Source: Clostridiales bacterium CHKCI006
Lineage (GTDB): Bacteria > Bacillota_I > Bacilli_A > Erysipelotrichales > Coprobacillaceae
Reading direction: 5' to 3'
NCBI GenBank assembly: GCA_900018345.1
Contig: FCNA01000075.1
Coordinates: 1 to 63,953, forward strand
Length of the DNA: 63,953 nucleotides
Of the stretch, positions 50,262 through 58,644 are shown piece after piece. The notes below the pieces were generated by a model. The model was given only the letters and a program-made list of their open reading frames with translations, searched no databases and had not been told where the DNA came from. Position 1 is the first letter of the stretch. Every line of letters begins with the position of its first letter. The translations under genes and the position numbers were made by a program.

Positions 50262-50600
50262 TTAATGAGACCGAAGCTTTTCAAGCATCTGCAAATACTG
50301 GCGTTCCACAGCGCTCACATTAATGACATAGCGGTCATTAAAGAGCTGCTCACTGATATTCTTATAATTCTTGAGTTTGAAATTCCAGTCCTGTTCTTCA
50401 AAAAAAGCTTCTGTTATGTCTTTTACTCCTGTATCCGTTGTTTCATAGATGTGTATCTGATCCCGATAAGCATCATAGAAATCGATCCTGGCTCTGATCG
50501 ACTCAGGAACATACTGATCGATCCTCCAGTATGCAATCAGACCCACAATCACCACCAGCAGACTTACCCCGACTATGATCCATTTCTGCTTTTGTTTCAT
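50262..50600 (-). CDS. Small membrane-anchored protein
   Basis: A 112-residue protein with one N-terminal membrane helix (WIIVGVSLLVVIVGLIAYW) and a soluble outer part (RARIDFYDAYRDQIHIYETT, ERQYLQMLEKLRSH). No family recognised. A GGTGATG context precedes the ATG at 50600. The 322-base gap upstream holds a short dyad TTGTCT...AGACAA (50787-50808) and no other clear feature. Confidence 0.6.
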   Translation of the reverse strand: MKQKQKWIIVGVSLLVVIVGLIAYWRIDQYVPESIRARIDFYDAYRDQIHIYETTDTGVKDITEAFFEEQDWNFKLKNYKNISEQLFNDRYVINVSAVERQYLQMLEKLRSH

Positions 50601-50922
50601 CACCAAACCACCCTTCTTGCTGGATTAGACCCCATTAACCACGCTTTCTATATTTGATTATACCATCTTGCCAGTATTTTAACACTGATTGATGACCCAA
50701 GCAAAGGATGATATGAAAAAGAAAATGATTCATAATAGATGCTAAAAAAGAATGACGCAGCAAGTCAAATGGTTTACAATAAAAATTGTCTAGATAAAAC
50801 AAGACAACCAGTCTAGCAGGTCGACTCAGGATAATTCATACAAAAAAGACATCCCCACCTGCAGACACTCACCTCTACTTTGAAAAAGCAACACAGAAAT
50901 ATATTGTAAGGAGGATCAAACG

Positions 50923-51741
50923 ATGCATGAAGCCGATGTCATCAAAAAAAGTCATGAACCAATTACCCAAACCAGACTCCAGCATGATCTAGAAGCCTTG
51001 GGCGTCCACAAAGGGGATACCTTGCTTGTTCACAGTTCTCTATCTGCGATCGGATGGGTCGTTGGGAGAGAAATAACCGTTATTGAAGCCTTACTGGCTG
51101 TCGTTGGACAAGAAGGGACGATCGTCATGCCAAGCTTTACCGGTGAAAACTCCGATCCTGCCCGTTGGCAGAATCCCCCTGTTCCTCAGGACTGGATCAA
51201 GATCATCCAGGACAATATGCCGCCTTTCGATCCCCAAAAGACACCCACACGTGAGATGGGAAGGATTGCTGAAGCGTTTTGGCATTATCCAGGTGTTCAT
51301 CGCTCCAATCACCCAGAGGTGTCTTTTAGCGCCTATGGACGTTTCGCAGAGGAACTGACTAAAGATCACCCGCTATCCCCCGGATTTGGTCCATCCTCAC
51401 CACTCTATAAACTTTATGAAATGCATGCCAAGGTCCTGCTTTTAGGTGTTGGCTATGGAAACTGTACTTGTCTGCATCTTTGTGAAGTCATGCGTAATGA
51501 TCCGCAAACCCATTTTCTCTCCGGGGCCCGCATTCTGGAGAATGGACGCTCCGTATGGAAGACATTTGACGAGATCGACTATGATGATGGCGACTTTCCC
51601 CAATTAGGTGAAGATTATGAAAAAAACTACCCTGTTTCTCAGGGATTCGTCGGAATGGCGAACTGCCGCCTGATCGACATGTATTCACTTTGTCAATACG
51701 GATTCACATGGATGAATCAACATCGTTCCGTTGTAAAATAG
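50923..51741 (+). CDS. AAC(3)-family N-acetyltransferase
   Basis: A 272-residue acetyltransferase of the aminoglycoside 3-N-acetyltransferase/YokD family. LGVHKGDTLLVHSSLSAIGWV, GTIVMPSFTGENSDP, FDPQKTPTREMGRIAEAFW and RSNHPEVSFSAYG are the conserved blocks, and the HP motif plus late GYGNCTCLHLCE region complete the active site. Family members acetylate aminoglycosides or other amines. Chromosomal YokD-like proteins are often not resistance genes, so the substrate is open. AAGGAGG precedes the start. Confidence 0.88.
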   Translation: MHEADVIKKSHEPITQTRLQHDLEALGVHKGDTLLVHSSLSAIGWVVGREITVIEALLAVVGQEGTIVMPSFTGENSDPARWQNPPVPQDWIKIIQDNMPPFDPQKTPTREMGRIAEAFWHYPGVHRSNHPEVSFSAYGRFAEELTKDHPLSPGFGPSSPLYKLYEMHAKVLLLGVGYGNCTCLHLCEVMRNDPQTHFLSGARILENGRSVWKTFDEIDYDDGDFPQLGEDYEKNYPVSQGFVGMANCRLIDMYSLCQYGFTWMNQHRSVVK

Positions 51742-51751
51742 AGGATATGAA

Positions 51752-51775
51752 AAGCGCTATGCAGCCATAGCGCTT
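51752..51775. terminator. Bidirectional terminator
   Basis: AAGCGCTATG / CATAGCGCTT arms around CAGC, followed by GTTTTA, between the convergent acetyltransferase and HxlR genes. Confidence 0.8.
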
Positions 51776-51778
51776 GTT

Positions 51779-52117
51779 TTACTTTTTGAGGCGATGCTTT
51801 TCGCCCCATTCACACATATGATCCAGAATCGGAATCAGGGACTGACCGCGTTCTGTCAGACTGTATTCCACTTTAGGTGGGATCTGAGGGTACTCTTCGC
51901 GATGGACCAGACCATCCGCCTCCAATTCCTTTAAGGTCGAGCTCAGTGTCTTATAAGAAATCGTCTTCAAATAACGCTTCAATTCATTAAAACGTACGAC
52001 CTTATACTCCATCAAAGCATATAATATAAACATCTTGTACTTACCCTGAATCAAGGACATCGTATAGCTAAAACCTGTTTCTTCCAAATTCGCATCCTGA
52101 ATGCATGCGAGACTCAT
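51779..52117 (-). CDS. HxlR-family transcriptional regulator
   Basis: A 112-residue winged-helix regulator of the HxlR type. FSYTMSLIQGKYKMFILYAL, RFNELKRYLKTISYKTLSST and LKELEADGLVHREEYPQIPP followed by VEYSLTERGQSL are the family core. The single N-terminal Cys (SLACIQDANL) could sense oxidants or thiols. It is divergent from the flavin reductase gene and probably controls it. Confidence 0.88.
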   Translation of the reverse strand: MSLACIQDANLEETGFSYTMSLIQGKYKMFILYALMEYKVVRFNELKRYLKTISYKTLSSTLKELEADGLVHREEYPQIPPKVEYSLTERGQSLIPILDHMCEWGEKHRLKK

Positions 52118-52140
52118 CGTTCACACTCCCCTTTTGGTTA

Positions 52141-52218
52141 GTATCGCACTTAAATGTGCGTACTTGTTTTATAGATCATTCATGATATGATTATAGTATC
52201 TCAAGCAGATAAAGTCAA
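52141..52218 (-). promoter_or_regulatory. hxlR promoter and candidate operator
   Basis: On the minus strand TTGACT (52218-52213), 17 bases and TATAAT (52195-52190) make a good promoter. A dyad GTA-x-CGCAC...GTGCG-TAC (52141-52163) lies in the leader and could be an HxlR operator. Confidence 0.6.
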
Positions 52219-52247
52219 ATCTGCTTCAATCAAAGGAGGAAAAAACA

Positions 52248-52829
52248 ATGACAAAAGATTTTGGTGCAAAACCTTATTTATTTCCGATGCCAACTTATAT
52301 GATCGGCACCTATAACGAAGATGAGAGTGTTGACGTCATGATGATGGCCTGGGGCGGTATTTGTGCAACAGACATGGTAGCTTTAAATCTGGAAGAAGAT
52401 CATAAGACGGTTGCCAATCTGAAAACAAGAAAAGCTTTCACCTTAGCCGTACCAGGTGTGGATACTTTAGAAGCTTCTGACTTCTTAGGCATTGCTTCTT
52501 CTAATCAAATGGCTGACAAATTTGAGCGTTCTGGCCTGCATGCCACTAAAAGCAATCGTGTAGACGCCCCTGTCATTACGGAATACCCATTGACCCTTGA
52601 ATGTGAAGTAGTAGAAATGCAAGATCAGCCTTATGGCTTAAGAGTTCTGGGGAAGATCGTCAATGTCATCGCTGACGAGAAGATCCTCGATGAAAAAAGC
52701 AAGATCGATGCCGGTAAGATTCAGGCATTTGCCTTTGACCAGATGCAAAATGATTACTATGGCATAGGCGATAAAGTTGGAAAAGCCTGGAACAGTGGTG
52801 CTTATCTCATGAAAAAAGAAGATGAATAA
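52248..52829 (+). CDS. Flavin reductase-like FMN-binding protein
   Basis: A 193-residue split-barrel flavoprotein. FPMPTYMIGTYNEDESVDVM, MAWGGICATDMVALNLEEDH and FTLAVPGVDTLEASDFLGIA are the flavin-reductase-domain blocks. Proteins of this type, paired with HxlR regulators, reduce flavins, quinones or other electrophiles. AAAGGAGG precedes the ATG. A terminator follows. Confidence 0.88.
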   Translation: MTKDFGAKPYLFPMPTYMIGTYNEDESVDVMMMAWGGICATDMVALNLEEDHKTVANLKTRKAFTLAVPGVDTLEASDFLGIASSNQMADKFERSGLHATKSNRVDAPVITEYPLTLECEVVEMQDQPYGLRVLGKIVNVIADEKILDEKSKIDAGKIQAFAFDQMQNDYYGIGDKVGKAWNSGAYLMKKEDE

Positions 52830-52837
52830 GAAGCATA

Positions 52838-52866
52838 GAACCTGATCTTTGGGTCAGGTTCTTTTT
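52838..52866 (+). terminator. Terminator after the flavin reductase gene
   Basis: GAACCTGA / TCAGGTTC arms around 8 bases, followed by TTTTTG. Confidence 0.8.
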
Positions 52867-52982
52867 GATAATCCCATACCGTATTTTAATAAAATCTTCT
52901 GATTGACTTTTATTTTTTCAGTATTCTATTGACATCCTTTTTAATCATTTATTTCATTCATTCTTAAGAAAAGAGGATTTCT

Positions 52983-53181
52983 ATGCCTGGTTTTAGAGGT
53001 CCGGGAAGAGGACCACATCGCATGCCGCCTATGAGAAGAAGACATTCCGCTTCGCCCATTGCCCTAATCGTTTGTTGTTATTTGGTTAATGGCGATTCTA
53101 TTCTCATTCCATACAACATTTCATACAACGCCACAGTTAGAGAATCATTCTGATTTAATCAGGATCATTTTTCTTTTCTAA
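52983..53181 (+). pseudogene. Small Pro/Arg/Gly-rich membrane protein with apparent frameshift
   Basis: The ATG at 52983 (AAGAGGATTT before it) opens MPGFRGPGRGPHRMPPMRRR, a Pro/Gly/Arg-rich head. The frame continues through SASPIALIV and a poor tail to 53153. One base on, near 53079, another frame reads IWLMAILFSFHTTFH and runs to 53181, which gives a proper membrane helix. A single-base insertion around the TTGTTGTTA stretch would explain this. It may be a broken gene, or a site of programmed frameshifting. Confidence 0.5.
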
Positions 53182-53218
53182 GAGTAAACTGTAAAATGAT
53201 TAAGACTTGTTCATCTCA

Positions 53219-53302
53219 AAAAAAGGATCACGCTGAAGCAATGACCCCAGTGATTGGAGTATCTCAATACTGGAGTTCACTTCTCTGATGATCCTTTTTC
53301 TT
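53219..53302 (-). terminator. Terminator of the CotH operon
   Basis: On the minus strand AAAAAGGATCA...TGATCCTTTTTTT forms the outer stem with further pairing inside. It starts within the last codons of the cotH gene and ends in a T-run. Confidence 0.65.
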
Positions 53303-54692
53303 TTTCCAGATCGGCTATTTCGCCCATATCCGGCAGCCAGATCATAGAAGCATCCACAAATGAGGTGCGATCCTCGCTTTGTCCTCGAATTGTTGCAGGG
53401 ATGGTCCCCTCTAATTGTCCGCGAACACTTTGGGAGCGCAGCAAACAGAAATCACGTAAAGTATCTACCCCCAACATAAAATCCGCATAGCTGCAAAAGG
53501 CAGTTGGATCCTTGGCGACATAAGGTGCAATCAACTCACGTGTCTGTTCGATCAACACCTCAAAGCGACCACTTTCAAAATAGCCTTCGATGAAGCTGTC
53601 AAAATAAGCATGATATCTGTCAAAATAGGCATCATTTTGCATTAGGTGATGGTATAGCGGGCGCTTAGTCATGACTTCTCCACTGGCCGGCGTGTTGATC
53701 GGATAATTCACATATAAAGTCGCGTCGTTGATTGGATCAGGCATGCCAAGTGAGTACGTAGCAAAGGCCAAATTATAATCCCATGGTAATATCTGAAGGA
53801 TTCCGTCTTCTTCATAGAGAAAATAGTTGTGACCGGTCCTGCCTAGATAACTATCCAGATTGACCACAAATACCTGAACGGTGAAATAACGCAAAACCTG
53901 ATCTACATCGATGGCACGTTCTAAATTTTCACCCGTATCTAAAATACGCAATGCCTCGATCAATCTTTTTTTGTCCGCATCCGTTGGATCAAACTTGGCA
54001 TTTCGAAAAATGTTGTCGTAACTGGTGATTTCATCATCTATGTAACGTAGATGAACATCCGCGTTCTCATCTGCTAGATTGCGATAATCAGGCTTGTAGA
54101 GCTGACCATGCTCCTTTCCAAAGTTTCTTCTGGCAAAAGCTTCTTCAGGTTCTTCCACAGCCAGAAACAAGCCCCAATCTTCATGATTCACCTGGACCCA
54201 CGTATAACTGCATAATGGTGTCACTACACCCATATAAGCCATCATATCGTAAGCCACCCAATTTTTCATATAACTATTATCCTGAAAAGCAGCATCTAAT
54301 GAAAATTTATCCAAGCCATAATAATGATTAGAAGTATAATGATCCAGTTCCACTTTCAGGCTGTAACGCTGATGTCCGTATTCCTCAGTCAGGCGACGCG
54401 AATTATTCCCCTTCACACGGATGCCGACATTCTCTAGCGTCTTGCCATCGATCACAAGCGTGCAGGTGGTATATTCCTCTTCGCTGGCCTGATTTAAAAA
54501 CCCTTCCCAGTCATCGATCAGGATATTGATCATATGTACCTTGCTGGCATCAAAAAGGCGCGTTGCGTAGCCCGGATCACGCAGTCCATTTTGAATGCCC
54601 CACTTTTCACCGTTGATAAAAACGAGCGTCAGCAGTAAAGCAAGGCAGAGTGCCCCTATACAGATGCGATCAATATAACGATGCGTTAACAT
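53277..54692 (-). CDS. cotH: CotH-family protein kinase, membrane-anchored
   Basis: A 471-residue CotH-like atypical kinase facing the outside. One N-terminal helix (ICIGALCLALLLTLVFI) anchors it. IRVKGNNSRRLTEEYGHQRY is the conserved Lys/Arg strand, KFSLDAAFQDNSYMKNWVAYDMM the following block, and LQILPWDYNLAFA the metal-binding D-x-N/D segment. CotH kinases phosphorylate surface or spore-coat proteins in B. subtilis. Here it lies with VTC and DUF4956 genes, a grouping seen in many non-sporulating Firmicutes. Confidence 0.88.
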   Translation of the reverse strand: MLTHRYIDRICIGALCLALLLTLVFINGEKWGIQNGLRDPGYATRLFDASKVHMINILIDDWEGFLNQASEEEYTTCTLVIDGKTLENVGIRVKGNNSRRLTEEYGHQRYSLKVELDHYTSNHYYGLDKFSLDAAFQDNSYMKNWVAYDMMAYMGVVTPLCSYTWVQVNHEDWGLFLAVEEPEEAFARRNFGKEHGQLYKPDYRNLADENADVHLRYIDDEITSYDNIFRNAKFDPTDADKKRLIEALRILDTGENLERAIDVDQVLRYFTVQVFVVNLDSYLGRTGHNYFLYEEDGILQILPWDYNLAFATYSLGMPDPINDATLYVNYPINTPASGEVMTKRPLYHHLMQNDAYFDRYHAYFDSFIEGYFESGRFEVLIEQTRELIAPYVAKDPTAFCSYADFMLGVDTLRDFCLLRSQSVRGQLEGTIPATIRGQSEDRTSFVDASMIWLPDMGEIADLEKEKGSSEK

Positions 54693-54696
54693 CGCT

Positions 54697-55374
54697 CTAG
54701 CTCATGTAATCTCCGTTATAGGAGACCATGACAGTATGCGTGATGCCGGGCAGAGAAGCTAACTGGTTCACAAAATCAGTCTGATCATTTTTGAGACGCA
54801 CTTCATAATTGAGTTCAATCTGTCCAGGCGCAACACTTTTACTTTTCAAAGACAGCTTTGTCACATTCGAATCAATAAAGGCCGCCGCCTTCTGCTCAGA
54901 TTCACGATCCTCGCAATGTACCACTAAAATATAGGGGTGTTCATAGCCTTTGCGTGAAGAAAAGACCATCAGCATCACTCCGATCATCACACTGCCAAAG
55001 ACAGCCAGCGGAATAAAACCGGCGGCAAGAACAATGCCACAGGCAATGGCCCAGAACAGATAGGCGATATCCGATGGATCTTTAATCGCTGTTCGAAAAC
55101 GCACAATGGAAAGTGCACCGACCATACCTAAAGATAGGACAATGTTGCTGGTGACGGCCAGAATTAACAGGGATGTAATCATACACAGGGCAATCAGCGT
55201 CACGCCAAAACTAGCCGAATACATGACACCGGCATAAGACTTTTTGTAAATAAAGAAAATAAACAAGCCTAACAAAAATGACAATAACAGCACAAGAACC
55301 ATATCAAATCCTGAAATGGCTGATACGTTTTCTAAAAAACTCGATTTGAAGACATCTCCAAAATTTACGGGCAT
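54697..55374 (-). CDS. DUF4956-family membrane protein
   Basis: A 225-residue protein with four helices (MVLVLLLSFLLGLFIFFIY, ASFGVTLIALCMITSLLILAV, IALFWA-type GIVLAAGFIPLAVFGSVM) and SMVGALSIVRFRTAIKDPSD, the hallmark loop of DUF4956. The C-terminal domain is a small ferredoxin-like fold (VTKLSLKSKSVAPGQIELNY). It is regularly next to VTC and CotH genes; function unknown, perhaps linked to polyphosphate or a surface polymer. AGGAGG precedes the start. Confidence 0.88.
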   Translation of the reverse strand: MPVNFGDVFKSSFLENVSAISGFDMVLVLLLSFLLGLFIFFIYKKSYAGVMYSASFGVTLIALCMITSLLILAVTSNIVLSLGMVGALSIVRFRTAIKDPSDIAYLFWAIACGIVLAAGFIPLAVFGSVMIGVMLMVFSSRKGYEHPYILVVHCEDRESEQKAAAFIDSNVTKLSLKSKSVAPGQIELNYEVRLKNDQTDFVNQLASLPGITHTVMVSYNGDYMS

Positions 55375-55385
55375 ATTTGTACCTC

Positions 55386-56081
55386 CTAATCATATTGTCG
55401 ACAGATCGCATATTTTGAATAAGCACTCGTTTGACGGTTTTCAATTTGAACTGCCAGGCGGACGATCTCCGGTAAAAAAGCATCGTACTTCACTTCAAGA
55501 ATAGACAGACCATCATGGACAGGAAGATGCACAAGCTGCGGATCAAGAAAAGCCATCACCTGCTGACCGGACCGAAGATTTTGATCCAGCGTCACCCGCA
55601 CATTACCAGGTTCATAAAGGAAAGCTTCCCTTTCGTAAGTTACAATCGTTTTAGGCTTCAGCAATTGTCCTTGAAGCTTGCTGTAGAATTCTATCAACAG
55701 CGCATTCTCGCTGCTTAATAAAAAGGCAATATCTCCGCATAGGATCTGTTCCACCTGTTCTTTAGAAAGACGCGCATGATATTTTCCACATAACCCATTA
55801 ACCTTAAATTTCTTTTCTAAACGAATAAAGGACAGGTCATCATTATAATAACGAATGCGAAACTTCTCACGATGATCGACCCCATCCAGTTTCTGACGCA
55901 ACGCCATGTCACTAGGTGTATCAAAATAAAGGCTGCTCACACGGTAGACACCGTGTGAGTCAGCGTGAGCGTCATGTTTAAATAAATACTTTAGCCTGGA
56001 TGAAAGGATCAACGCTTCCTGGGAATTAACGATATGCTTCATTTCATGGCGGAATCTCACCGCTTTTTTATTTTTAATCAT
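55386..56081 (-). CDS. VTC-domain polyphosphate polymerase
   Basis: A 231-residue VTC/CYTH-like triphosphate tunnel enzyme. FRHEMKHIVNSQEA (E and K for phosphate binding), YRVSSLYFDTPSD, KFRIRYYNDDLSFIRLEKKFKVNG, and the closing LSILEVKYDAFLPEIVR give the acidic and basic tunnel residues. Family members make polyphosphate from nucleotides. The ATG at 56081 overlaps the end of the repeat lipoprotein gene by 8 bases; longer frames read the reverse of its repeats. It is second in the SigI-linked operon. Confidence 0.85.
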   Translation of the reverse strand: MIKNKKAVRFRHEMKHIVNSQEALILSSRLKYLFKHDAHADSHGVYRVSSLYFDTPSDMALRQKLDGVDHREKFRIRYYNDDLSFIRLEKKFKVNGLCGKYHARLSKEQVEQILCGDIAFLLSSENALLIEFYSKLQGQLLKPKTIVTYEREAFLYEPGNVRVTLDQNLRSGQQVMAFLDPQLVHLPVHDGLSILEVKYDAFLPEIVRLAVQIENRQTSAYSKYAICRQYD

Positions 56082-57000
56082 AGGCTGAGCTGCCATCGTC
56101 ATAGTTACTGGATCCATCATCGTAATTACTTGCACCATCATCAGAACCATAATCTGAGGCATTGTAATCTGTCACACCATCATTATTTGGTCCATAATCA
56201 GTGTCGTTGTAATCTGTCACACCATCATTATTTGGTCCATAATCTGTGTCATTATAATCTGTCACACCGTCGTTATTTGGTCCATAATCCGTGTCGTTAT
56301 AATCTGTCACACCGTCGTTATTTGGTCCATAATCCGTGTCGTTATAATCTGTCACACCGTCGTTATTTGGTCCATAATCCGTGTCGTTGTAATCTGTTAC
56401 ACCATCGTTATTTGGCCCATAATCGGTGTCATTATAATCTGTTACACCATCGTTATTTGGTCCATAATCCGTGTCGTTGTAATCTGTCACACCGTCATTA
56501 TTTGGTCCGTAATCCGTATCTTCATAATTTGTCAGACCATAATCACTTTCGCCTAACACATCCAATGGTGTCTGCCATTGATGACTATTGACGTTTGCTT
56601 TCGCATCCGTCACAATCTCATCTAGAAAAGTCGGACTTGGCAAATTGGATCCTGCTTCGATCTCGATAGTGATCTGACGTCTAGCACCTTCGACTTCTTC
56701 AACAAAATATCCGGCTTCACCAATCTCAGTAATCAGTTCTGAAACGACCTCACGTGTTGGTTTTCCCTCATAACCGGTATAATCAGTCACAATGGCTGTT
56801 CCATCATCATTACGACCTTCTACTTTGGTCACATTCCCATCACCATCATAATGCACAGCAATTTCAGGATTAACACTCAGACATAGTACACCGCCATCAG
56901 CTAGCTGAGTTGCGGTTTCTTTTTGACCACAACCAACCAAAACTACCAGCAGCATCGCTAAGGCGATGGATAAAATTGATTTTCTCTTCAACATACTCAT
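56074..57000 (-). CDS. Lipoprotein with RsgI-like domain and eight Asp-rich 15-residue repeats
   Basis: A 308-residue lipoprotein. SILSIALAMLLVVLVGCGQ ends in the lipobox VGC. Residues 35-120 (LCLSVNPEIAVHYDGDGNVT, then EVVSELITEIGEAGYFVEEV) resemble the extracellular domain of the neighbouring RsgI. From about residue 155 on, eight near-perfect copies of DTDYGPNNDGVTDYN follow, and the end is SNYDDGSSAYD. The repeats are rich in Asp/Asn/Gly/Tyr and could bind calcium or be phosphorylation sites for CotH, by inference. The gene is first in the VTC-DUF4956-CotH operon and has a SigI-like promoter. Confidence 0.8.
   Translation of the reverse strand: MSMLKRKSILSIALAMLLVVLVGCGQKETATQLADGGVLCLSVNPEIAVHYDGDGNVTKVEGRNDDGTAIVTDYTGYEGKPTREVVSELITEIGEAGYFVEEVEGARRQITIEIEAGSNLPSPTFLDEIVTDAKANVNSHQWQTPLDVLGESDYGLTNYEDTDYGPNNDGVTDYNDTDYGPNNDGVTDYNDTDYGPNNDGVTDYNDTDYGPNNDGVTDYNDTDYGPNNDGVTDYNDTDYGPNNDGVTDYNDTDYGPNNDGVTDYNDTDYGPNNDGVTDYNASDYGSDDGASNYDDGSSNYDDGSSAYD
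56160..56520. repeat. Eight tandem 45-bp repeats in the lipoprotein gene
   Basis: Eight copies of a 45-base unit, each containing a TTATTTGGTCCATAATC-like core, differ only at a few third-codon positions (GTCGTT/ATCATT, CGTGTC/AGTGTC). The pattern of silent differences with full amino acid identity suggests selection on the protein rather than very recent duplication. Confidence 0.9.
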
Positions 57001-57049
57001 TCTCCTTTACACTTTATTTGATGAAGTCTATTTCTTCATCCTTCACTTA

Positions 57050-57085
57050 TAGAATACGGAAGCTTTTTTTGAATTTCGGGGTTTC
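57050..57085 (-). promoter_or_regulatory. SigI-like promoter of the repeat-lipoprotein operon
   Basis: On the minus strand ACCCCG (57082-57077) and CCGTATTCTAT (about 57059-57049) are 18-19 bases apart, upstream of the lipoprotein gene. The same two elements occur before sigI, and the -35 (ACCCC) and -10 (CGTA) match the known SigI class. Confidence 0.7.
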
Positions 57086-57105
57086 GTATGATTTTTTTGT
57101 TTTTT

Positions 57106-57903
57106 TTAATCATCATCGTCATCTTCATCAGCATCATCGTAGTTAGAATCACCATCATCAAATGAATCATCATCGTCATCATCAGATGGACTGTACTGAG
57201 AATCACCATCCTCCACCCGCGGCGTTTCAACTACCTCTTCATCGACAGGCTCACTGACCACTGGTGGCTCAGGTTCAACAGGCGTTTCAACAGGCTCGAC
57301 AGGGATCGTTACTTGTTGAGAGGCATCACGCGCGCTCTTGATTTCAATAACAACAGAGATTTTCTGATCTAAATGCGCATGCAGATGGTCACTGAGCGTT
57401 GTTTGATGATCGACCACCCACTGATTGTCATCAGCATCTAAAACCAGTGAAACAGTTCCCCCTTCTGTGAGATAACCCATCTCAATCGCACGATCGACTA
57501 ATTCGTCCATCACCAGATCTAGGTTTTTATCCTGATAAGTATAGTTTTCCAAAAGTGCTATACCATCTTCATTAACACCTTCAAGATCCACAACTTGATC
57601 CTGACTATCAACATCGATGCGTACCTCCGGATTGATACTTAAATAAACCGAAGCATAGGGTGATGATGTTGGCCACAAAAGTGAAGTCAGGGCTAAGACC
57701 AGACAACAGGCTAACGCTGATAATGCGTATCCCCACTTTGGGATATGTGGCATGTGGTGTTTTGGTGTTGGCATATTCATTTCGACAACATCGTACACGA
57801 TCTCGCCAACCTGGTAATGCAGATTGGCGACTTTCAGAAACCGTCCGTCCTCTGCTAACACAATGGCATAACTTAAATGACATTCCATGACCATATATTT
57901 CAT
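57106..57903 (-). CDS. rsgI: RsgI-family anti-sigma factor with acidic tail
   Basis: A 265-residue single-pass membrane protein. The N-terminal RsgI domain (MECHLSYAIVLAEDGRFLKV, QVGEIVYDVVE) should hold SigI at the membrane. The helix is WGYALSALACCLVLALTSLLW. Outside lies ASVYLSINPEVRIDVDSQDQ to GTVSLVLDADDNQW, a domain shared with the repeat lipoprotein. Then comes a Pro/Glu linker and an end almost entirely of Asp (DDDDDDSFDDGD, ADEDDDDD). There is no carbohydrate-binding module, unlike many RsgI proteins, so the trigger is unknown. It overlaps sigI by 4 bases. Confidence 0.85.
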   Translation of the reverse strand: MKYMVMECHLSYAIVLAEDGRFLKVANLHYQVGEIVYDVVEMNMPTPKHHMPHIPKWGYALSALACCLVLALTSLLWPTSSPYASVYLSINPEVRIDVDSQDQVVDLEGVNEDGIALLENYTYQDKNLDLVMDELVDRAIEMGYLTEGGTVSLVLDADDNQWVVDHQTTLSDHLHAHLDQKISVVIEIKSARDASQQVTIPVEPVETPVEPEPPVVSEPVDEEVVETPRVEDGDSQYSPSDDDDDDSFDDGDSNYDDADEDDDDD

Positions 57904-58625
57904 GCAGGCAGCCCCCCTTTCTTTTCTAGGACATGCCTGAGGTGTCCGCGGATGATCTCATATCCATTCGTTTGAATCAACAGCATCACTAAGATATAGC
58001 GACGATGACGCTCCAAGGTCTTACGTTCAATACCCGAGCCTTTCACCAGTTGATTCACGGGTAATCGTTTTGTCCGCAGCAATTCTTCTAACAGTTCAGG
58101 ATTTTCAATCGCATAATGGATGGCCTCTAAACAAGCTGTTTTTGTCCTTTCCTGTTTCGGTGAATTATCTGCCACGTCACGAAAACCCACACCAAACTGG
58201 GCCATGACCATCGCTAATTCAGCAATCTCCTGCTGTGTTGCTTCAAGGTCGGCTGCTTCCCGATAAGCATCTTTCTGATCTGGCAGACGGTCTAGTAAGG
58301 TCTGTTGATCCTCATTTTCCTCCTGTAGTGACAAATGTCCCTGATGCCGGGATTCCTTGCGTTGGTAGTCAATGATCCGACTGCGGATCAGCATACCGGC
58401 ATAATGCAGGAAAGTCCCTTTTTCTCTCTCATAATGTAATATCGCTTCATGAAAAGCAATCATGGCGATACTGAACGCATCATCCTTATCGGTGCACTGA
58501 CGATGAAGACTTTTGGAAGCCTCCGAGCGGATGAAAGGAATGTAGTCACGAATCAGATCATCGGCTTTTTGATCATCCTTCTTTGCGGCATAAACCGCTT
58601 GTATTATCTGATGTTCATTGGACAT
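57900..58625 (-). CDS. sigI: SigI-type RNA polymerase sigma factor
   Basis: A 241-residue sigma factor of the SigI group (sigma70 relatives). Region 2 reads LIRDYIPFIRSEASKSLHRQ, then DKDDAFSIAMIAFHEAILHY and GTFLHYAGMLIRSRIIDYQR. A C-terminal region 4-like part (ELLRTKRLPVNQLVKGSGIE, KTLERHRRYILVMLLIQTNG) is typical of SigI. Its gene is followed by rsgI with a 4-base overlap and preceded by a promoter of its own class, so it is probably autoregulated. Confidence 0.9.
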   Translation of the reverse strand: MSNEHQIIQAVYAAKKDDQKADDLIRDYIPFIRSEASKSLHRQCTDKDDAFSIAMIAFHEAILHYEREKGTFLHYAGMLIRSRIIDYQRKESRHQGHLSLQEENEDQQTLLDRLPDQKDAYREAADLEATQQEIAELAMVMAQFGVGFRDVADNSPKQERTKTACLEAIHYAIENPELLEELLRTKRLPVNQLVKGSGIERKTLERHRRYILVMLLIQTNGYEIIRGHLRHVLEKKGGLPA

Positions 58626-58644
58626 AGCATCACTTCCTCCTGTT

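Noticed and set aside
51083-51369. Frames on both strands inside the acetyltransferase gene
   Set aside because: Shadow frames of a well-supported gene, with no independent start signals.
56034-56591. 185-residue His/Tyr/Asn-rich plus-strand frame
   Set aside because: It is the reverse reading of the tandem repeats in the lipoprotein gene.
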